A stretch of DNA of 64,000 nucleotides from positions 66,005,005 through 66,069,004 of the forward strand of contig NC_068938.1 in assembly GCF_016801865.2 (NCBI RefSeq), in the 5' to 3' direction. The notes beneath the pieces are model-generated. The model saw nothing but the letters and a program-made list of their open reading frames with translations, did not search any database and was not told the origin of the DNA. Of the stretch, positions 31,610 to 42,973 are shown piece after piece; the first letter of the stretch is position 1, and every line of letters begins with the position of its first letter. The translations under genes were made by a program, and so were the position numbers. This DNA comes from Culex pipiens pallens. Taxonomy: Eukaryota; Arthropoda; Insecta; Diptera; Culicidae.

Positions 31610-32166
31610 GAAGATTTGAAGATTTGAAGATTTGAAGATTTGAATATTTGAAGATTTGAAGATTTGAAGATTTGAAGATTTGAAGATTTGAAGATTTGAA
31701 GATTTGAAGATTTGAAGATTTGAAGATTTGAAGATTTGAAGATTTGATGATTTGAAGATTTGAAGATTTGAAGATTTGATGATTTGAAGATTTGAAGATT
31801 TGAAGATTTGAAGATTTGAAGATTTGAAGATTTGAAGATTTGAAGATTTGAAGATTTGAAGATTTGAAGATTTGAAGATTTGAAGATTTGAAGACTTAAA
31901 GATTTGAAGATTGGAAGATTTGAAGATTTGAAGATTTGAAGATTTGAAGATTTGAAGATTTGAAGATTTAAAGATTTGAAGATTTGAAGATTTAAAGATT
32001 TGAAGATTTGAAGATTTGAAGATTGGAAGATTTCAAGATTTCAAGATTTCAAGATTTCAAGATTTAAAGATTTGAAGATTTGAAGATTTGAAGATTGGAA
32101 GATTTCAAGATTTCAAGATTTCAAGATTTCAAGATTTCAAGATTTCAAGATTTCAAGATTTCAAGA
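31610..32166. repeat. (GATTTGAA)n octamer array ending at the assembly gap
   Basis: About 70 copies of GATTTGAA, with GATTTGAT and GATTTAAA variants. In the last 140 bp a shift to GATTTCAA appears twice (about 32030-32060 and 32100-32166). It stops at the run of N, so the array is probably longer than shown and caused the assembly break. Confidence 0.95.
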
Positions 32167-32266
32167 NNNNNNNNNNNNNNNNNNNNNNNNNNNNNNNNNN
32201 NNNNNNNNNNNNNNNNNNNNNNNNNNNNNNNNNNNNNNNNNNNNNNNNNNNNNNNNNNNNNNNNNN
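32167..32266. other. Assembly gap, 100 N
   Basis: Exactly 100 N, the usual placeholder for a gap of unknown size. The sequence to the right (GAAAAAAAATCTGCAGG…) does not resume the octamer array. Confidence 0.99.
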
Positions 32267-33157
32267 GAAAAAAAATCTGCAGGTGGAATAAAAGCTGTAT
32301 AAAATCATATATAATTAAATTACGTTTTACGGTGTGTTTCGTTGTACACAATAAAGAAAACAAAATCAGCTGGTCTGTTTTTTGGTACCAGCTTTTTCAT
32401 CAGAGTCATCAGAAAAGTCGCTGATACTTGATTTTTAAGAATATGCCTTGAAAGCCACTACGAAAAATATTTACTACCACTCATTAAACATTTTCGAAAG
32501 AAATTTATCAGATTTCCATATTCATATAAAAATTTGCTCGAATTTAAGGAAATCAAAACCATAAATTTCTGATTTGCCATCTCGGTGCTTCGGTCGCCTA
32601 TAAAATATGTCAGTGAAATGTTTCGCGGTTTACTTTTAATTTTTTTTTATTTAACTATTTTGGCATTAACTTCTGCGTTCGAACAAACTGTAAATGAAAG
32701 TTGATGTTAGAATTCATCAAATAACACAGTTTTGATATTCATAATGTGAACTTATATCCAAATAATTAATAAAAGAAGTAAGGTGTCCGTTACTAAGAAG
32801 ACCAATTAAAAATCATTCAATTAGAAAATTCTTACTGTTTAAACTTATATTGCATTATATATGATAGAAACTTTAATACTCACTTCACGGTTAAAAATAA
32901 AAATTTTGGATAGTTAAAAAAAATCAATCATTTCGACATAATTTAATCTAGTTTCAATTCAAAAGAAACTGATCGAAGTATCATCAGTTTCTAACACACA
33001 TTTTCTTTAACTCATAAGGCTGTTGAAAATATTTTTCGAAATTTAAGATCCAGATTGTGAACAATCAAAACAAAAGTATTTTTCAAGTATTTCGTCCAAA
33101 ATCTAATTTGAGTATTAAATAACATATTGCAGTCAATATTAAACATTAAAATATTTT
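32267..33157. other. AT-rich sequence right of the gap, no gene seen
   Basis: AT-rich, without long frames. No kinase C-terminal exon and no transporter exon can be read on either strand. Confidence 0.5.
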
Positions 33158-33922
33158 TGCAATTCCGTCGTGAAACTACTTACTTTTCCTGTCATTCTTG
33201 AACGACGAAACAGCCTACTTTTCTGTACCAAAAATAAAAGAATCGAATAGTAACCCTTTTCAAAACAAATGCTAAAAAGTTCTACTTTTCAGCACTACAA
33301 TGGAAGCTGAAAAGATGAACTTTTCAGCACTTGTCAGGAAAAGTTATACTTTTCAACATTTTTTTGATTTGAACGATTCATTGACTCAATGCATGGACAT
33401 TTGTCCTACAGGGTGTTTTTCGGAATTGCAAAAAACGTTGTATGGAACTCGTTGCAAAACTTGATTTTTCAACACTCGTCGTATTTATCTAACTCGGTGA
33501 ACCTCGTTAGATAAATGTACGACTCGTGCTGAAAAATCTTCTTTTTGCAACTTGTTGCATAAACTACTATTGCAATTCCGTCGTGAAACTACTTACTTTT
33601 CCTGCCATTCTTGAACGACTTTTCTGTACCAAAAATAACAGAATCGAATAGTAACACTTTTCAGCACTTGTTTCGAAAAGTAACACTTTTCAAAATTTTT
33701 TTTATTTAAACGATTTATTGACAAAATACATGAAAATTTGACATAAAAATTCACTCAGTGTGTGTGTTTTTGGAATTGCAAAAAATGTTGTATGGAACTC
33801 GTTCAAAACTTGATTTTTTCAGCACTCGTCGTATTTATCCAACTCAGTGAACCTCGTTGGATAAATGTACGACTCGTGCTGAAAAAATCCTCTTTTTGAA
33901 ACTTGCTGCATAAACTACTATT
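33158..33922 (+). repeat. Tandem duplication, two units of about 360-400 bp
   Basis: TTGCAATTCCGTCGTGAAAC…TACTTACTTTTCC begins each unit, near 33160 and 33570. Each unit ends with CTTTTTG(C/A)AACTTG(T/C)TGCATAAACTACTATT. Each contains a hairpin, CACTCGTCGTATTTATC(T/C)AAC with its complement. Non-coding. Confidence 0.8.
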
Positions 33923-33969
33923 TTAAAACGCTCTATCTATTTTTTCGGAAAACTTGCCAAAACAACTGA

Positions 33970-36240
33970 TGAGCAATTCTCAGAGAATTTAATCATTCTA
34001 TTTTTTTTGTATTTTCAAATCCGGCTGAAACTCTTTTTGTGTCTTTGGTATGCCCAAAGCAGCCATTTTGCATCATTAGTTTGTCCATATAATATTTTCA
34101 ATACAAATTTGGCAGCTGTCCATACAAAAATGATATTTGAAAATTAAAAAATCTGTATCTTTTGAAGGAATTTTATGATCAAGACACCAAGGGCAAAGTT
34201 GTAGGTATGGATATGGACTACACTGAAAAAATGATACACGGTAAATTTTTTTTCTAATCTAATCTAATCTAATCAGACCCTAGCGCAGCCAATCTTTCGA
34301 AGGGATCCTGGAGAGTGCCTTAGGTTAGATGACGCCTAGCACTCTTCTTGTCATTTATTAACATTTGTAGTGCGCCATTGCATCGGAATGCATTGAAACA
34401 TCACAAGCGTTAAAGCGGCCAGGTCTACTGCGTAAAGCCGTATCGCAGAGAAGACTCGTAATTGGGTTGAGTTTGAGCACTGAGTGTTCGAACAACAACA
34501 CAATTCTGAATCGACAGGGGAGGAAGAAGCGTGGGGACACACCACCATACGCTCCGAGATTTGGTTGTATTCGTTGGGAGCACCATGCTAAGAAGGTTTG
34601 GTACTCCGGGACCAACGAATGCCCTGGACACTATTTGCCGTGGTTATAGCGCCACAACTCGCTCTCTGTAACAGTATTCCTAATTTCAGTCCACGCTTAC
34701 CAAGTCGTCATGGCCTAGTGGTTAGCATTTTTGCTTACCAATCCAAAGGACGGGGGATCGAACCCCGCCTCGAGCGACTTTGATTTTTCGTTCATATTCA
34801 TCATTTCAAATTTATGTGTTCTTAACTTTCTCGTTGGGAGCAGATGGGCATCGAACCCAGAACCATTCGCTTACAAAGCGAACACCGTAACCAGTCAGCC
34901 ACGGCCGCTCCTGATACACGGTAAATTTTTTTTGGTGATTTTTTATTTCACTTTTTGTGACTTAAACTTGATTTGCAACTTTTCAGAAATTTCCAGAATG
35001 GGCAAAAAATCTTTGACTGAGTTATGATTTTTTGAATCAATAATTTTTTTTTTAAATCAAAAAATCGGTCACAAAAATTCTTTAATTTAATTTTTCGATG
35101 TGAAATCAAATTTGCAATCAAAAAGTACAACAGTGAAATTTTCATAAAGTGCACTGTTTTCATTTAATCCATTTAAGGTAAGTTTTTTCAAAACAGTCGC
35201 AGTTATTCATTTTTTTTAGTTAGGGCCCATGTTTGCCCACTTTTGAAAAAAATATTTTTGAAGGGCTAAGAATATTCTCGAAAACATAAATCAAGACTAA
35301 AATTTCAAAAGGACCAAACATTCAATATTACGCCCTTTTTAAATGTAAGTCCTGATTTTAAAATTTTGAAAATATTTTTTTCGCAAATATCCGAAAATTT
35401 CACGAATGTTTCATATTTTAACATTGAAAATCGGACCATTAGTTGCTGAGATATCGACATTATAAAATGGTGATTGTTTGGGTGAGACTTAGAAAACATC
35501 AATTTTCCTGTTTTTAATCCTTTGCATGGCAATATCTCAGCAACTAAGGGTCGTATCAACAAAGTTCTAAAAAGCAAAATATAGAAAATTTTCTCAGCTT
35601 TTCAAAAACATTGTTTTTTAAAAGTGGGCTAATTAAAAAAATATTAACTGTGACTGTTTTGAAAAGAGTTACCTAAAATGGTTATAACTTGAAAACGAAG
35701 CACATTATAAAAAATTTCACTGAAGTACTTTTTGATTGCAAATTTAATTTTACATCGAAAAAAGAAATTGAAAAATTTTTGCGACAATTTATTCAATTTT
35801 TGAAAAAAATGTATTGATTCAAAAAATCATAACTCAGTCAAAGATTTTTTGCTCATTCTGGAAATACCTGAAAAGTTGGCATTTTATGTCCCTTAAAACA
35901 TATCAGAAAATGAAACAAATAAAAATAGTGTTTTTTTTTTAAATCAAGTGTTAGTGACAAAAAGTGAAATTGAAAATCACCACAATTTTTTTTACCGTGC
36001 ATCTCGTTTTTTTTCAGTGTAGTCCATATCCACACCTACAACTCAGAAAATGAGAAAATTCCTTCAAAAGATACAGATTATTGACAGCAGCCAAATTTGT
36101 ATGGAAAATTATATGGACAAACTAATGATGCAAAATGGCTTCTTTGGGCATACCGAAGGCACCAAAAAAGTTTCAGCCGGATTAAAAAATACAAAAAATA
36201 AAATTAAAGAAAAAAGACCGATTCCGTAGAGAACTGCTCA
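33970..36240. mobile_element. 2.3-kb palindromic (foldback) element carrying a composite SINE
   Basis: The left end TGAGCAATTCTC and right end GAGAACTGCTCA are inverted. Long arms match, e.g. CCGGCTGAAACTCTTTTTG at 34022 against inverted AAGTTTCAGCCGG at 36170, and GGACTACACTGAAAAAA at 34215 against its complement near 36016. The left arm is interrupted by the insertion at 34254-34911. Diverged fragments occur at about 610-740, 20840-21027, 26760-26960, 41035-41150, 52240-52376 and 59740-59830/61735-61800. It is the most repeated family in the window. No transposase. Confidence 0.75.
34254..34911 (-). mobile_element. Composite tRNA-derived SINE with 22-bp target duplication
   Basis: It is flanked by an exact 22-bp direct repeat (34232-34253 and 34912-34933, beginning TGATACACGG). 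On the minus strand it starts with a tRNA-like head (34836-34910): GGAGCGG…CTGCTCC can form the acceptor stem, TTCGC-TTTGTAA-GCGAA the anticodon arm (TGT, Thr type), and GGTTCGATGCC is a B box. The tail is (GATTA)n at 34254-34277. A second tRNA-like module (34705-34780, + strand, TGGCCTAGTGG and GGGGATCGAACCCC) lies inside in the opposite orientation. Confidence 0.8.
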
Positions 36241-37050
36241 GGTGGATTTTAACTAACAAAATTTCGCTGTTAGATCTTTTTAAAGAGTGTCTTAAATTAT
36301 CCATTCTTAAAAATATTTTTTCCGAAAAGTTCAAAAAATTCAAATAAAACTGTTTTAGAGACTTTGATGATTAGATCGTCTTGTTGTACGTGTATTTTTT
36401 GTCAAATTGAGTTAATAGCACCATTTTGTGCAGCTCACAATGCCTCACTTTTTGACCTTCACAGATCCCCAAAATTTGATTTCAATCCGGAGATATTCAA
36501 CGAAATCTGAAAAAAAAAAAACTTCGTGCATTTTTGTCACTTAACATATGAAAGTAGTTTCAATATTGTCGTGCTATCTCGTCACTCCCTGAACATTTAT
36601 GTAAGTGCAACAACTGGAACAGGTCAGAATGCGTTTGACGCACGTACAAGTTAGACTACCGTAAATATTTGTAATTATAACTCAGGACTCCAGCAACCAA
36701 CTTCAACCAAACTTTGGGACAATGCACAGAATGGCCAGCCAAACAAAACGTGTTTGTTATTGTTTACATTGCGTGCTTTCGTTTTTGTTTATTCAAGGTC
36801 TAATGCGTGTTTCTCGGAACGTCGAAATGGCGGGTGCGAAAAGATATCACAACGACGTCGGCAATGTTCAGCCGGTTTTTTCAAGCATTCCACCGCATGT
36901 CTCAATGAACCTTACAAATCGACTAATTGAGACAAACTACTGATTCGCCAATCAGTTCATCAGTCAGTGCCACCCTCCCCCTCCGGCCCTAGCTGACAAT
37001 CCACAACCAAGCCCTCCCCCCTCCCCCTCCCCCCTCCAAACAGGACTCAC
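36241..37050. repeat. Intron with a 485-bp repeat and a C-rich tract
   Basis: 36376-36860 is a good match, in the same orientation, to 48370-48880; both contain TGTGCAGCTCACAATGCCTC and TTGTTTACATTGCGTGCT. 36970-37037 is C-rich (CCCTCCCCCCTCCCCCTCCC…), which is G-rich in the PKG-like pre-mRNA just after the 5' splice site. No exon for the rest of the kinase is seen. Confidence 0.7.
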
Positions 37051-37261
37051 CTCACGATAAACGGGCTGTTACAGCTCAGCATGATGTCCTTCTCGCTGTA
37101 GGCGTGCTCCTGCTGCTGCTGTCGAACCATCTCAATCTTCTTGAGGTATTTGAGGGCGAACGTTTTCCGGTCCTGGCACTGGACCAGCTCGACGCGGCCA
37201 AACCCACCGATGCCGAGCGTGCCGATGTAGGTGAGGTCGTGCAGCTGGATGTGGTCGTACT
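37051..37261 (-). CDS. PKG-like kinase, first kinase-domain exon
   Basis: 211 bp. It encodes YDHIQLHDLTYIGTLGIGGF GRVELVQCQDRKTFALKYLK… SEKDIMLSCNSPFIV. It contains the glycine loop GIGGFGRV, the ATP-anchoring Lys in FALKYLKK and the helix-C Glu in SEKDIM, all as in AGC kinases of the PKG family. It enters in phase 1 (giving K before YDHIQ) from acceptor GAAGCAG and leaves in phase 2 at donor GTGAGT (from 37050). The remaining two thirds of the kinase (HRD, DFG, activation loop) should follow at lower coordinates but cannot be found before the gap. Confidence 0.92.
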
Positions 37262-37358
37262 CTGCTTCAACCAAGAAGTGGGTGATGGGAGCGGCGAAAA
37301 TCCAGAGAGAAACCGAAAAAGGGAAGATAACAAGAATTATATGAATAATGCCACTCAC

Positions 37359-37535
37359 TGTCCAGGGGGGAGAAGGGGAGTCCGTCCGTTCCGGGATTCC
37401 CCACCACTTCGTAATCTGGCCGGATGGCTCGCTGGTGATCCGGTCTTGAACTGGAGACCCTGAACCTGGTGCCACTGGCACTGCCATTGCCACCTCCCGT
37501 GGGAATCTGCAGCGTTCTGCAGTTCTCTATGAAAT
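37359..37535 (-). CDS. PKG-like kinase, linker exon
   Basis: 177 bp, phase 1 in and out. It encodes DFIENCRTLQIPTGGGNGS… then a Ser/Arg-rich stretch and VVGNPGTDGLPFSPLD. It is low in complexity and has no known domain. Its place between the second nucleotide-binding domain and the kinase domain makes it the interdomain linker. The acceptor (TTGATGCAG) has a poor pyrimidine tract, which could mean regulated use. Donor GTGAGT from 37358. Confidence 0.75.
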
Positions 37536-37971
37536 CTGCATCAATTTTACTACCAATTTGTAATTTGTGGTTCAAACTCAGTAAACTTTTGGTTTATTGG
37601 AGTCTTCTATATTGTATAAAAATCAGTATTTATGTAAGGACGGATTTTATTAAAATATATAATTTTAAACATTCAAACTTTCCAGAGGTTCACTCCCCAG
37701 CAAACCAGAGTCACCACGCCCCGTGTCTAACGAGGTGAATTTTGGACGAGAAGTTGTTCAAAATCGGAGAACATGCAATGCAGGCCAACCGAATCGGATT
37801 CTTTTTGGTTGCAACCTGCACACAATTGAAACCGAACTAGTCAAGTCAAATGGCAATGGATCCCCTCCCCCTCCCTTTTTGTGCGTTCCAGATTTTGGAA
37901 TGTGAGGAACAATTTGCATAAATTGGGCTGAGGTGGCTATAGTGCTGGGTGTCAGCTTCCTGCACACTTAC

Positions 37972-38069
37972 CGGAGACAGTTTTCCGACTGCTGGACGTT
38001 CGTGGAATATCGTCCGACAGGACTATCTCACGGAGCTGCTCCAGGCCACCGAGGAACTCGTTGAAGGCG
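37972..38069 (-). CDS. PKG-like kinase, end of nucleotide-binding domain B
   Basis: 98 bp. It encodes AFNEFLGGLEQLREIVLSDD IPRTSSSRKTVS, the C-terminal helix after domain B; PKGs have a similar (D/N)R..F..LIG.L..L segment. It enters in phase 2 (completing I) after acceptor CCCTTTGCAG and leaves in phase 1 at GTAAGT (from 37971). The Ser/Arg cluster RTSSSRKTVS could be a phosphorylation site; this is inference. Confidence 0.85.
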
Positions 38070-38444
38070 CTGCAAAGGGAAAGAGGAAGGTGAAGTAGTT
38101 AAGAGAGACAGACCATTAATTATGGGATTTTGATCAAAAGTTGCTAATCACGAAGATTATCTGTTGAGTCTTCTGTGAATAAAAAAAAATAAAAGAAACT
38201 GTTATTATAAGGAAAGCACATAGAAAAACAATTTAAACAAGATTCAAGTTTTCCTAACAAAAAATAAAAAATGTTACCCATAAGGAAAAAGGTTCTTGTA
38301 GGTTCCTGGACCCTCCGAAGGTGTTTTGTTGAAAAACTCAATAAAATCACAATTTCATGCGAATATTTGTCCACACATGTTTGATTTGACATGTTGACTG
38401 TCATTAAGAGGCAGTATTTGTAGATTCTGCTCGGTTTGTTCTAG

Positions 38445-39780
38445 AGGTCGTATCGAGGTGCTCCGATTTGGATGAAACTTTCAGCGTTTGTTTGTCTATG
38501 CATGAGATGAACTCATGCCAAATATGAGCCTTCTACGACAAAGGGAAATGGGGTAAAACGGGCATTGAAGTTTGAGGTCCAAAACACATGAAAAATCTAA
38601 GAATTGCTCGCATTTCCGTTAAACTTCATCAATTCCAACTCTCTAAGATGCATTCAAATGGTCTTTCGAAGTCCTTCAAAATGTGCTGTAGACATCCAGG
38701 ATTGGTTTAACTTTTTCTCATAGCTTTTGCAAATTACTGTAAAAATTGGTTTTTTTTAAACCTTAATATCTTTTTGCAACAGCCTCCAACACCCATACTC
38801 CCATAGGCCAAAAGATAGGTAATTTCATGGACTATAAGCTTACGGTATTAACTTTTTGGCCAATCGCAGTTTTTCTCATAGTTTTACGATTTTTCTAGAA
38901 CAGACATTTTACAACGTTAGTTTTTGCCCTGTAGGCCAAGAAGACGGCACTTTTTGGTCTCAATTTTGTCATATTCGGAATCCTCGGTCAATTTCACGTA
39001 AGTTAGAAGTATTGGAGTTGTAATTTTGATTTAAAAAATAATTAAATAAAACATTTTTGAAAAAAGAAATAGATCTTATTTTCCCTATGATCAATACGTC
39101 AAATGCTGTATCAAGTAGGCGAAAACTTGTTTACCCCTAATCCGACAAAATTCTAAATAATATTTTAATTAATTCTAAATGTCATTTTTTCCAATCAAAT
39201 TCAAAATTCCAACACCTCAATCTAATGTAAAATTTTCTGAGGATTCCGAATATGTCAAAATTGAGACAAAAAAGTGCCGCTATGGAGGCCTACAGGGCAA
39301 AAACTAACGTTGTAAAATGTTTGTTCTAGAAAAATCGAAAAACTATGAGAAAAACTGCGATTGGCCAAAAAGTGAATACCGTGGGTTTATAGTCCATGAA
39401 ATTCCCTAACTTTTGACCTATGGGAGTATGGGTGTTGGAGGCTGTTGCCAAAAGTTATTAAGGTTTTAAAAAAATCAATTTTTAACAGTAATTTGCAAAA
39501 GCTATGAGAAAAAACTAAACCAATCCTGGATGTCTATAGCACATTTTGAAGGGCTTCAAAAGACCTTTCGAATACATCTAAGAGAGTTGGAATTGATGAA
39601 GTTTTACGGAAATGCGAGCAATTTTAAGATTTTTCATGTGTTTTGGACCTCAAACTTCAATGCCCGTTTTACCCCATTTCCCTTTGTCGTAGAGGGCTCA
39701 TATTTGGCATGAGTTCATCTCATGCATAGACAAACAAACGCTGAAAGTTTCATCCAAATCGGAGCACCTCGATACGACCT
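38445..39780. mobile_element. 1.34-kb foldback element with about 550-bp arms
   Basis: AGGTCGTATCGAGGTGCTCC at the left is the exact complement of GGAGCACCTCGATACGACCT at the right. The arms remain highly similar for about 550 bp, with AAGGGAAATGGGGTAAAACG and its complement among the shared blocks. The loop (about 39000-39230) is AT-rich. No reliable target duplication is visible. No gene. Confidence 0.85.
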
Positions 39781-41536
39781 GTTTCACATCGGTGAAAAAC
39801 TCGCTCTTAAATTGTCCTTTTTGCCAAAATAAGTGTTTTGAGTTCGTCATCTGAAATCTAACTTGGCCGCTAGCTTTTTCACAACAATGCATCATTAATT
39901 TTTTTTATTGAATTAATTATCCAAGCATGTCTTGACTGATTATTTTACTTCAGTCAGTCGAAATAATGTTAATTTAAGGAACGTTACCTACTGAAATAAC
40001 ATCAGGAACTGCTCAATTTCAAGCAAAATTCCAAAGTGGAACCCTATTAATTTCACCTTCAAAAATGGAGAAATGTATTTAAAAAACTAAAATGTTTGCT
40101 CTGATCAATTTGCAAATTGCCAAAACTGATTATATGTTAAAAGTACCAAAGGTATTAGATTACGGCAAACAAACAAACAAACTTTTTGACAGTTTGACTG
40201 CATTTGTTTGCAGAAACTTCAACCGTCATACATTTTGCATTATTTTTGAGTTCGCCGCCAAGTATGCGAGTTTGGCAAACTGTCAAACACAAAAAGTGGG
40301 AGTGTGTTTTTTTGTATGTCATAGTCTAATATCTCCTTAAACTGTAACATCATAATTGATGTTTGAAATAATAACCAATGATTAAAAAAAAAAACAAAAA
40401 AAAAGTTTGGTCATGAACTGTAGACAAATATACTGTTTTGTTCTGGTGAACTATTCAACTAATTGCCACGAAAATTTTACATCAAAATTACTTTTTCAAC
40501 TCATTTAGAGTGATTTTTGACACGTTTTCTATGATCATTAGCATTATCCTGATCATTATATTTCTGCATAAAAGCAATCAGGCCGTTGCAAATATTTTTT
40601 GAAGTTTATGTCCCTTGACTCTGGCCAAAGTCCCCCACGACTTTAAGGGGGGGGGGGGGGGGGGAGGGGCAAACAAATAAAAATTGAAATTACAAGCCAC
40701 GGTTTTAATTTTAATTTCAAAAAAAGTGTTTAAAAATGCATTTCACCCCTGCCAAGAGGTCTTGCAATTTTAAGTTTTGAAAATACCAGTTTTGGCGAAG
40801 TTTTTTTTAATCAAAAAAAAAAAAACTTTTTGCTGTAAATATTGCACAACGATTTTTTTTCAATTGTTGGTTTGTTGGTCGATTTCAAATATGCTCAATA
40901 TGGTTTTAAACGCAGGAAAATGCATTTCAAATTAATTTCAGTTTATCCGACATCTTTTTCCATTAAAATTATGAAATTTTTTGAAAAAATATTTTTGTCG
41001 GACCGATTCAAACCTAACCCTTCAAGGGTTAGGACGAATTTGTATGGAACATTATATGGACAAGCTAATGATGCAGTATGGCTTCTTTGAACATACCGAA
41101 GGCACCAAAAAGGTTTCAGCCGGATTAAAAAATACAAAAAAAAAACGAATGAACAAAATCTCAGAGAATTGTTCAATATTGAAATTCTGAATGCTCGTTG
41201 GCTTTACTAGGGTGCCTTAAAAACTAGGGTGGTTAAAATACCCTAAAAATCATCATTTCTGAAAATCAAGTCTGAAGGTTTTTCTAAAACATAATCCCGA
41301 TTTTTGGTTTAAAGAGCAGAAATCATAAAGCTTAATCAGCTTGGTGTGACGATTTTTAAGTTGACGTTTTTTTTGCATACAGAAGTATGGACAAACATTT
41401 TGCCGCCGAGTTACGATTTTTTGAAAAAAAATATTTTTGGAAAAAATAGAAGATTTTGCCCAGAAATTTTATTGAATTTAATTTTTAGTGTTAAATCAAA
41501 TTTGCAATCAAAAAGTACATATTCTTTGGTTAGGTG

Positions 41537-42114
41537 TGTGTGTGTGTGTGTGTGTGTGGTCCAATCCAATACCCGCTAACTGGTAGCGATATTATGGGAA
41601 AGTATAATTTGTATCAGACTTTGTATATGCCGAATGCTGATACAACTTATCTCAGTCCCGGGTATTAGGTGGTGATAGCCCTCGCGCTGCTTCCAACGAC
41701 CCGTTTCAGAATGACAGAGCTCCTTGCGGTCCAATTCCGAGGTCGCTGGGCATTGTTCGGCCCCGCCTAAACATAGAAGCAAGCATCTGAAGGAAACTCG
41801 ATCTATATTTAGACTTCCAATCCCCTCAGGCAAATCAGGGCTCAGCGCGTATTTAATATGAGAAGATAACATGTTTCAACACTACGGATCAAATTCACTA
41901 CTTGAGTGTAAACCTTCTGATGGCCGACTGCTTAGCGTCCCAGACCACCAATCCAGAGGTGTGAGTTCGAATCCCACCTGGTTCATTTTCGTTTTTTGTT
42001 CATATTCAAAGTTCAAATTCAGCATTCCAAATTTCAAAGGTACCGGCCGGGATTTGATCCCTGAACCTTCTGCTTGTGAGGCAGAAGCCGTAACCATTAA
42101 GCCACGGAGCCGGT
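41537..42114 (-). mobile_element. Second composite tRNA-derived SINE, 21-bp target duplication
   Basis: An exact 21-bp direct repeat flanks it (41516-41536 and 42115-42135, beginning TACATATTCT). On the minus strand the head (about 42041-42113) is tRNA-like: TTCTGC-CTCACAA-GCAGAA anticodon arm (CAC, Val type) and GGGATCAAATCCC T-arm. The tail is (CA)n at 41537-41554. A second tRNA-like module in opposite orientation is at 41918-41990 (GATGGCCGACTG…GAGTTCGAATCCCACC). The architecture is the same as 34254-34911, but the body differs. Confidence 0.8.
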
Positions 42115-42687
42115 TACATATTCTTTGGTTAGGTGCACCTTTTTGAAAATATAGTCACTCAATGTTCAATTTCAACTGAAAAATCCCGCTTTTCGATTTT
42201 TAAAATAGTGTCCATGATTGTCCATTCCAAGAATATCGTTTTCGAATTCGTAAAATTTCCAATAAAACTGCCTAAGAGACATTGAAGATTCGACCTCTGG
42301 TTGCTGAAATACAGCGAATAAAAGGAAAGAAACTAGAAAATTGAAGTTTTCCAATTCTCATCCAAACAGCCTTTAAATTTCTAATAGGGTTCATCCATGA
42401 ACCACGTGGGCATTTTTTGGGTATCGGGACCCCCCTCCCCCTCCTCGTGAAACCCCCCTTCCCCCTTCCTAATATGACCACGTGTTTTACGGCTGGACCC
42501 GTACCATTATCTCAAAAAATAATACTCAATGTTAAAAATTTAACGTTTGTAAAATTTGTGATTCTTTCGATAAAATATTTTGAAATTGTTTGAATCAAAA
42601 CTTATATTTCAATGGGAGAAATTCTGAATTCTGTTAGTCCTTATACTAAAATTTTCAAAATATTTTTTTAAATATAATAGCATTGCT

Positions 42688-42945
42688 GGGACCCGTGGTG
42701 TAGGGGTAAGCGTCATTGCCTCTCACCCAGTCTGCCTGGGTCCTGTCTCGGTGGAGTTGATGGTAGGCAGTTGGACTTACAATCCAAAGGTCGTCAGTTC
42801 GAATCCCGGGATGGATGGAAGCTAAGGTGTAAATAGAGGTTTGCAATTGCTTCAACAATCAAGCCTTCGGACACCTAGTTTCGAGTAGGAATCTCGCAAT
42901 TGAACGTCAAGGCAAGGCTGTAGAGCGAATAATTTGGTTTTGATT
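42688..42945 (+). mobile_element. tRNA-related SINE
   Basis: Box A-like CGTGGTGTAGGGGTAAGC and box B-like AGTTCGAATCCC lie in a head that also holds TTGGA-CTTACAA-TCCAA, a tRNA-Val(TAC)-type anticodon arm. An unrelated-looking body and an AT tail follow. It resembles culicine tRNA-derived SINEs of the Feilai kind in organisation; family membership was not checked. No clear target duplication. Confidence 0.65.
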
Positions 42946-42973
42946 TTAATTTCAGAAAATTTCAAGGCCTTTA

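Noticed and set aside
34705..34910. Functional tRNA genes
   Set aside because: The tRNA-like folds lie inside an insertion with a target duplication and tail, and one has imperfect stems; they are SINE heads.
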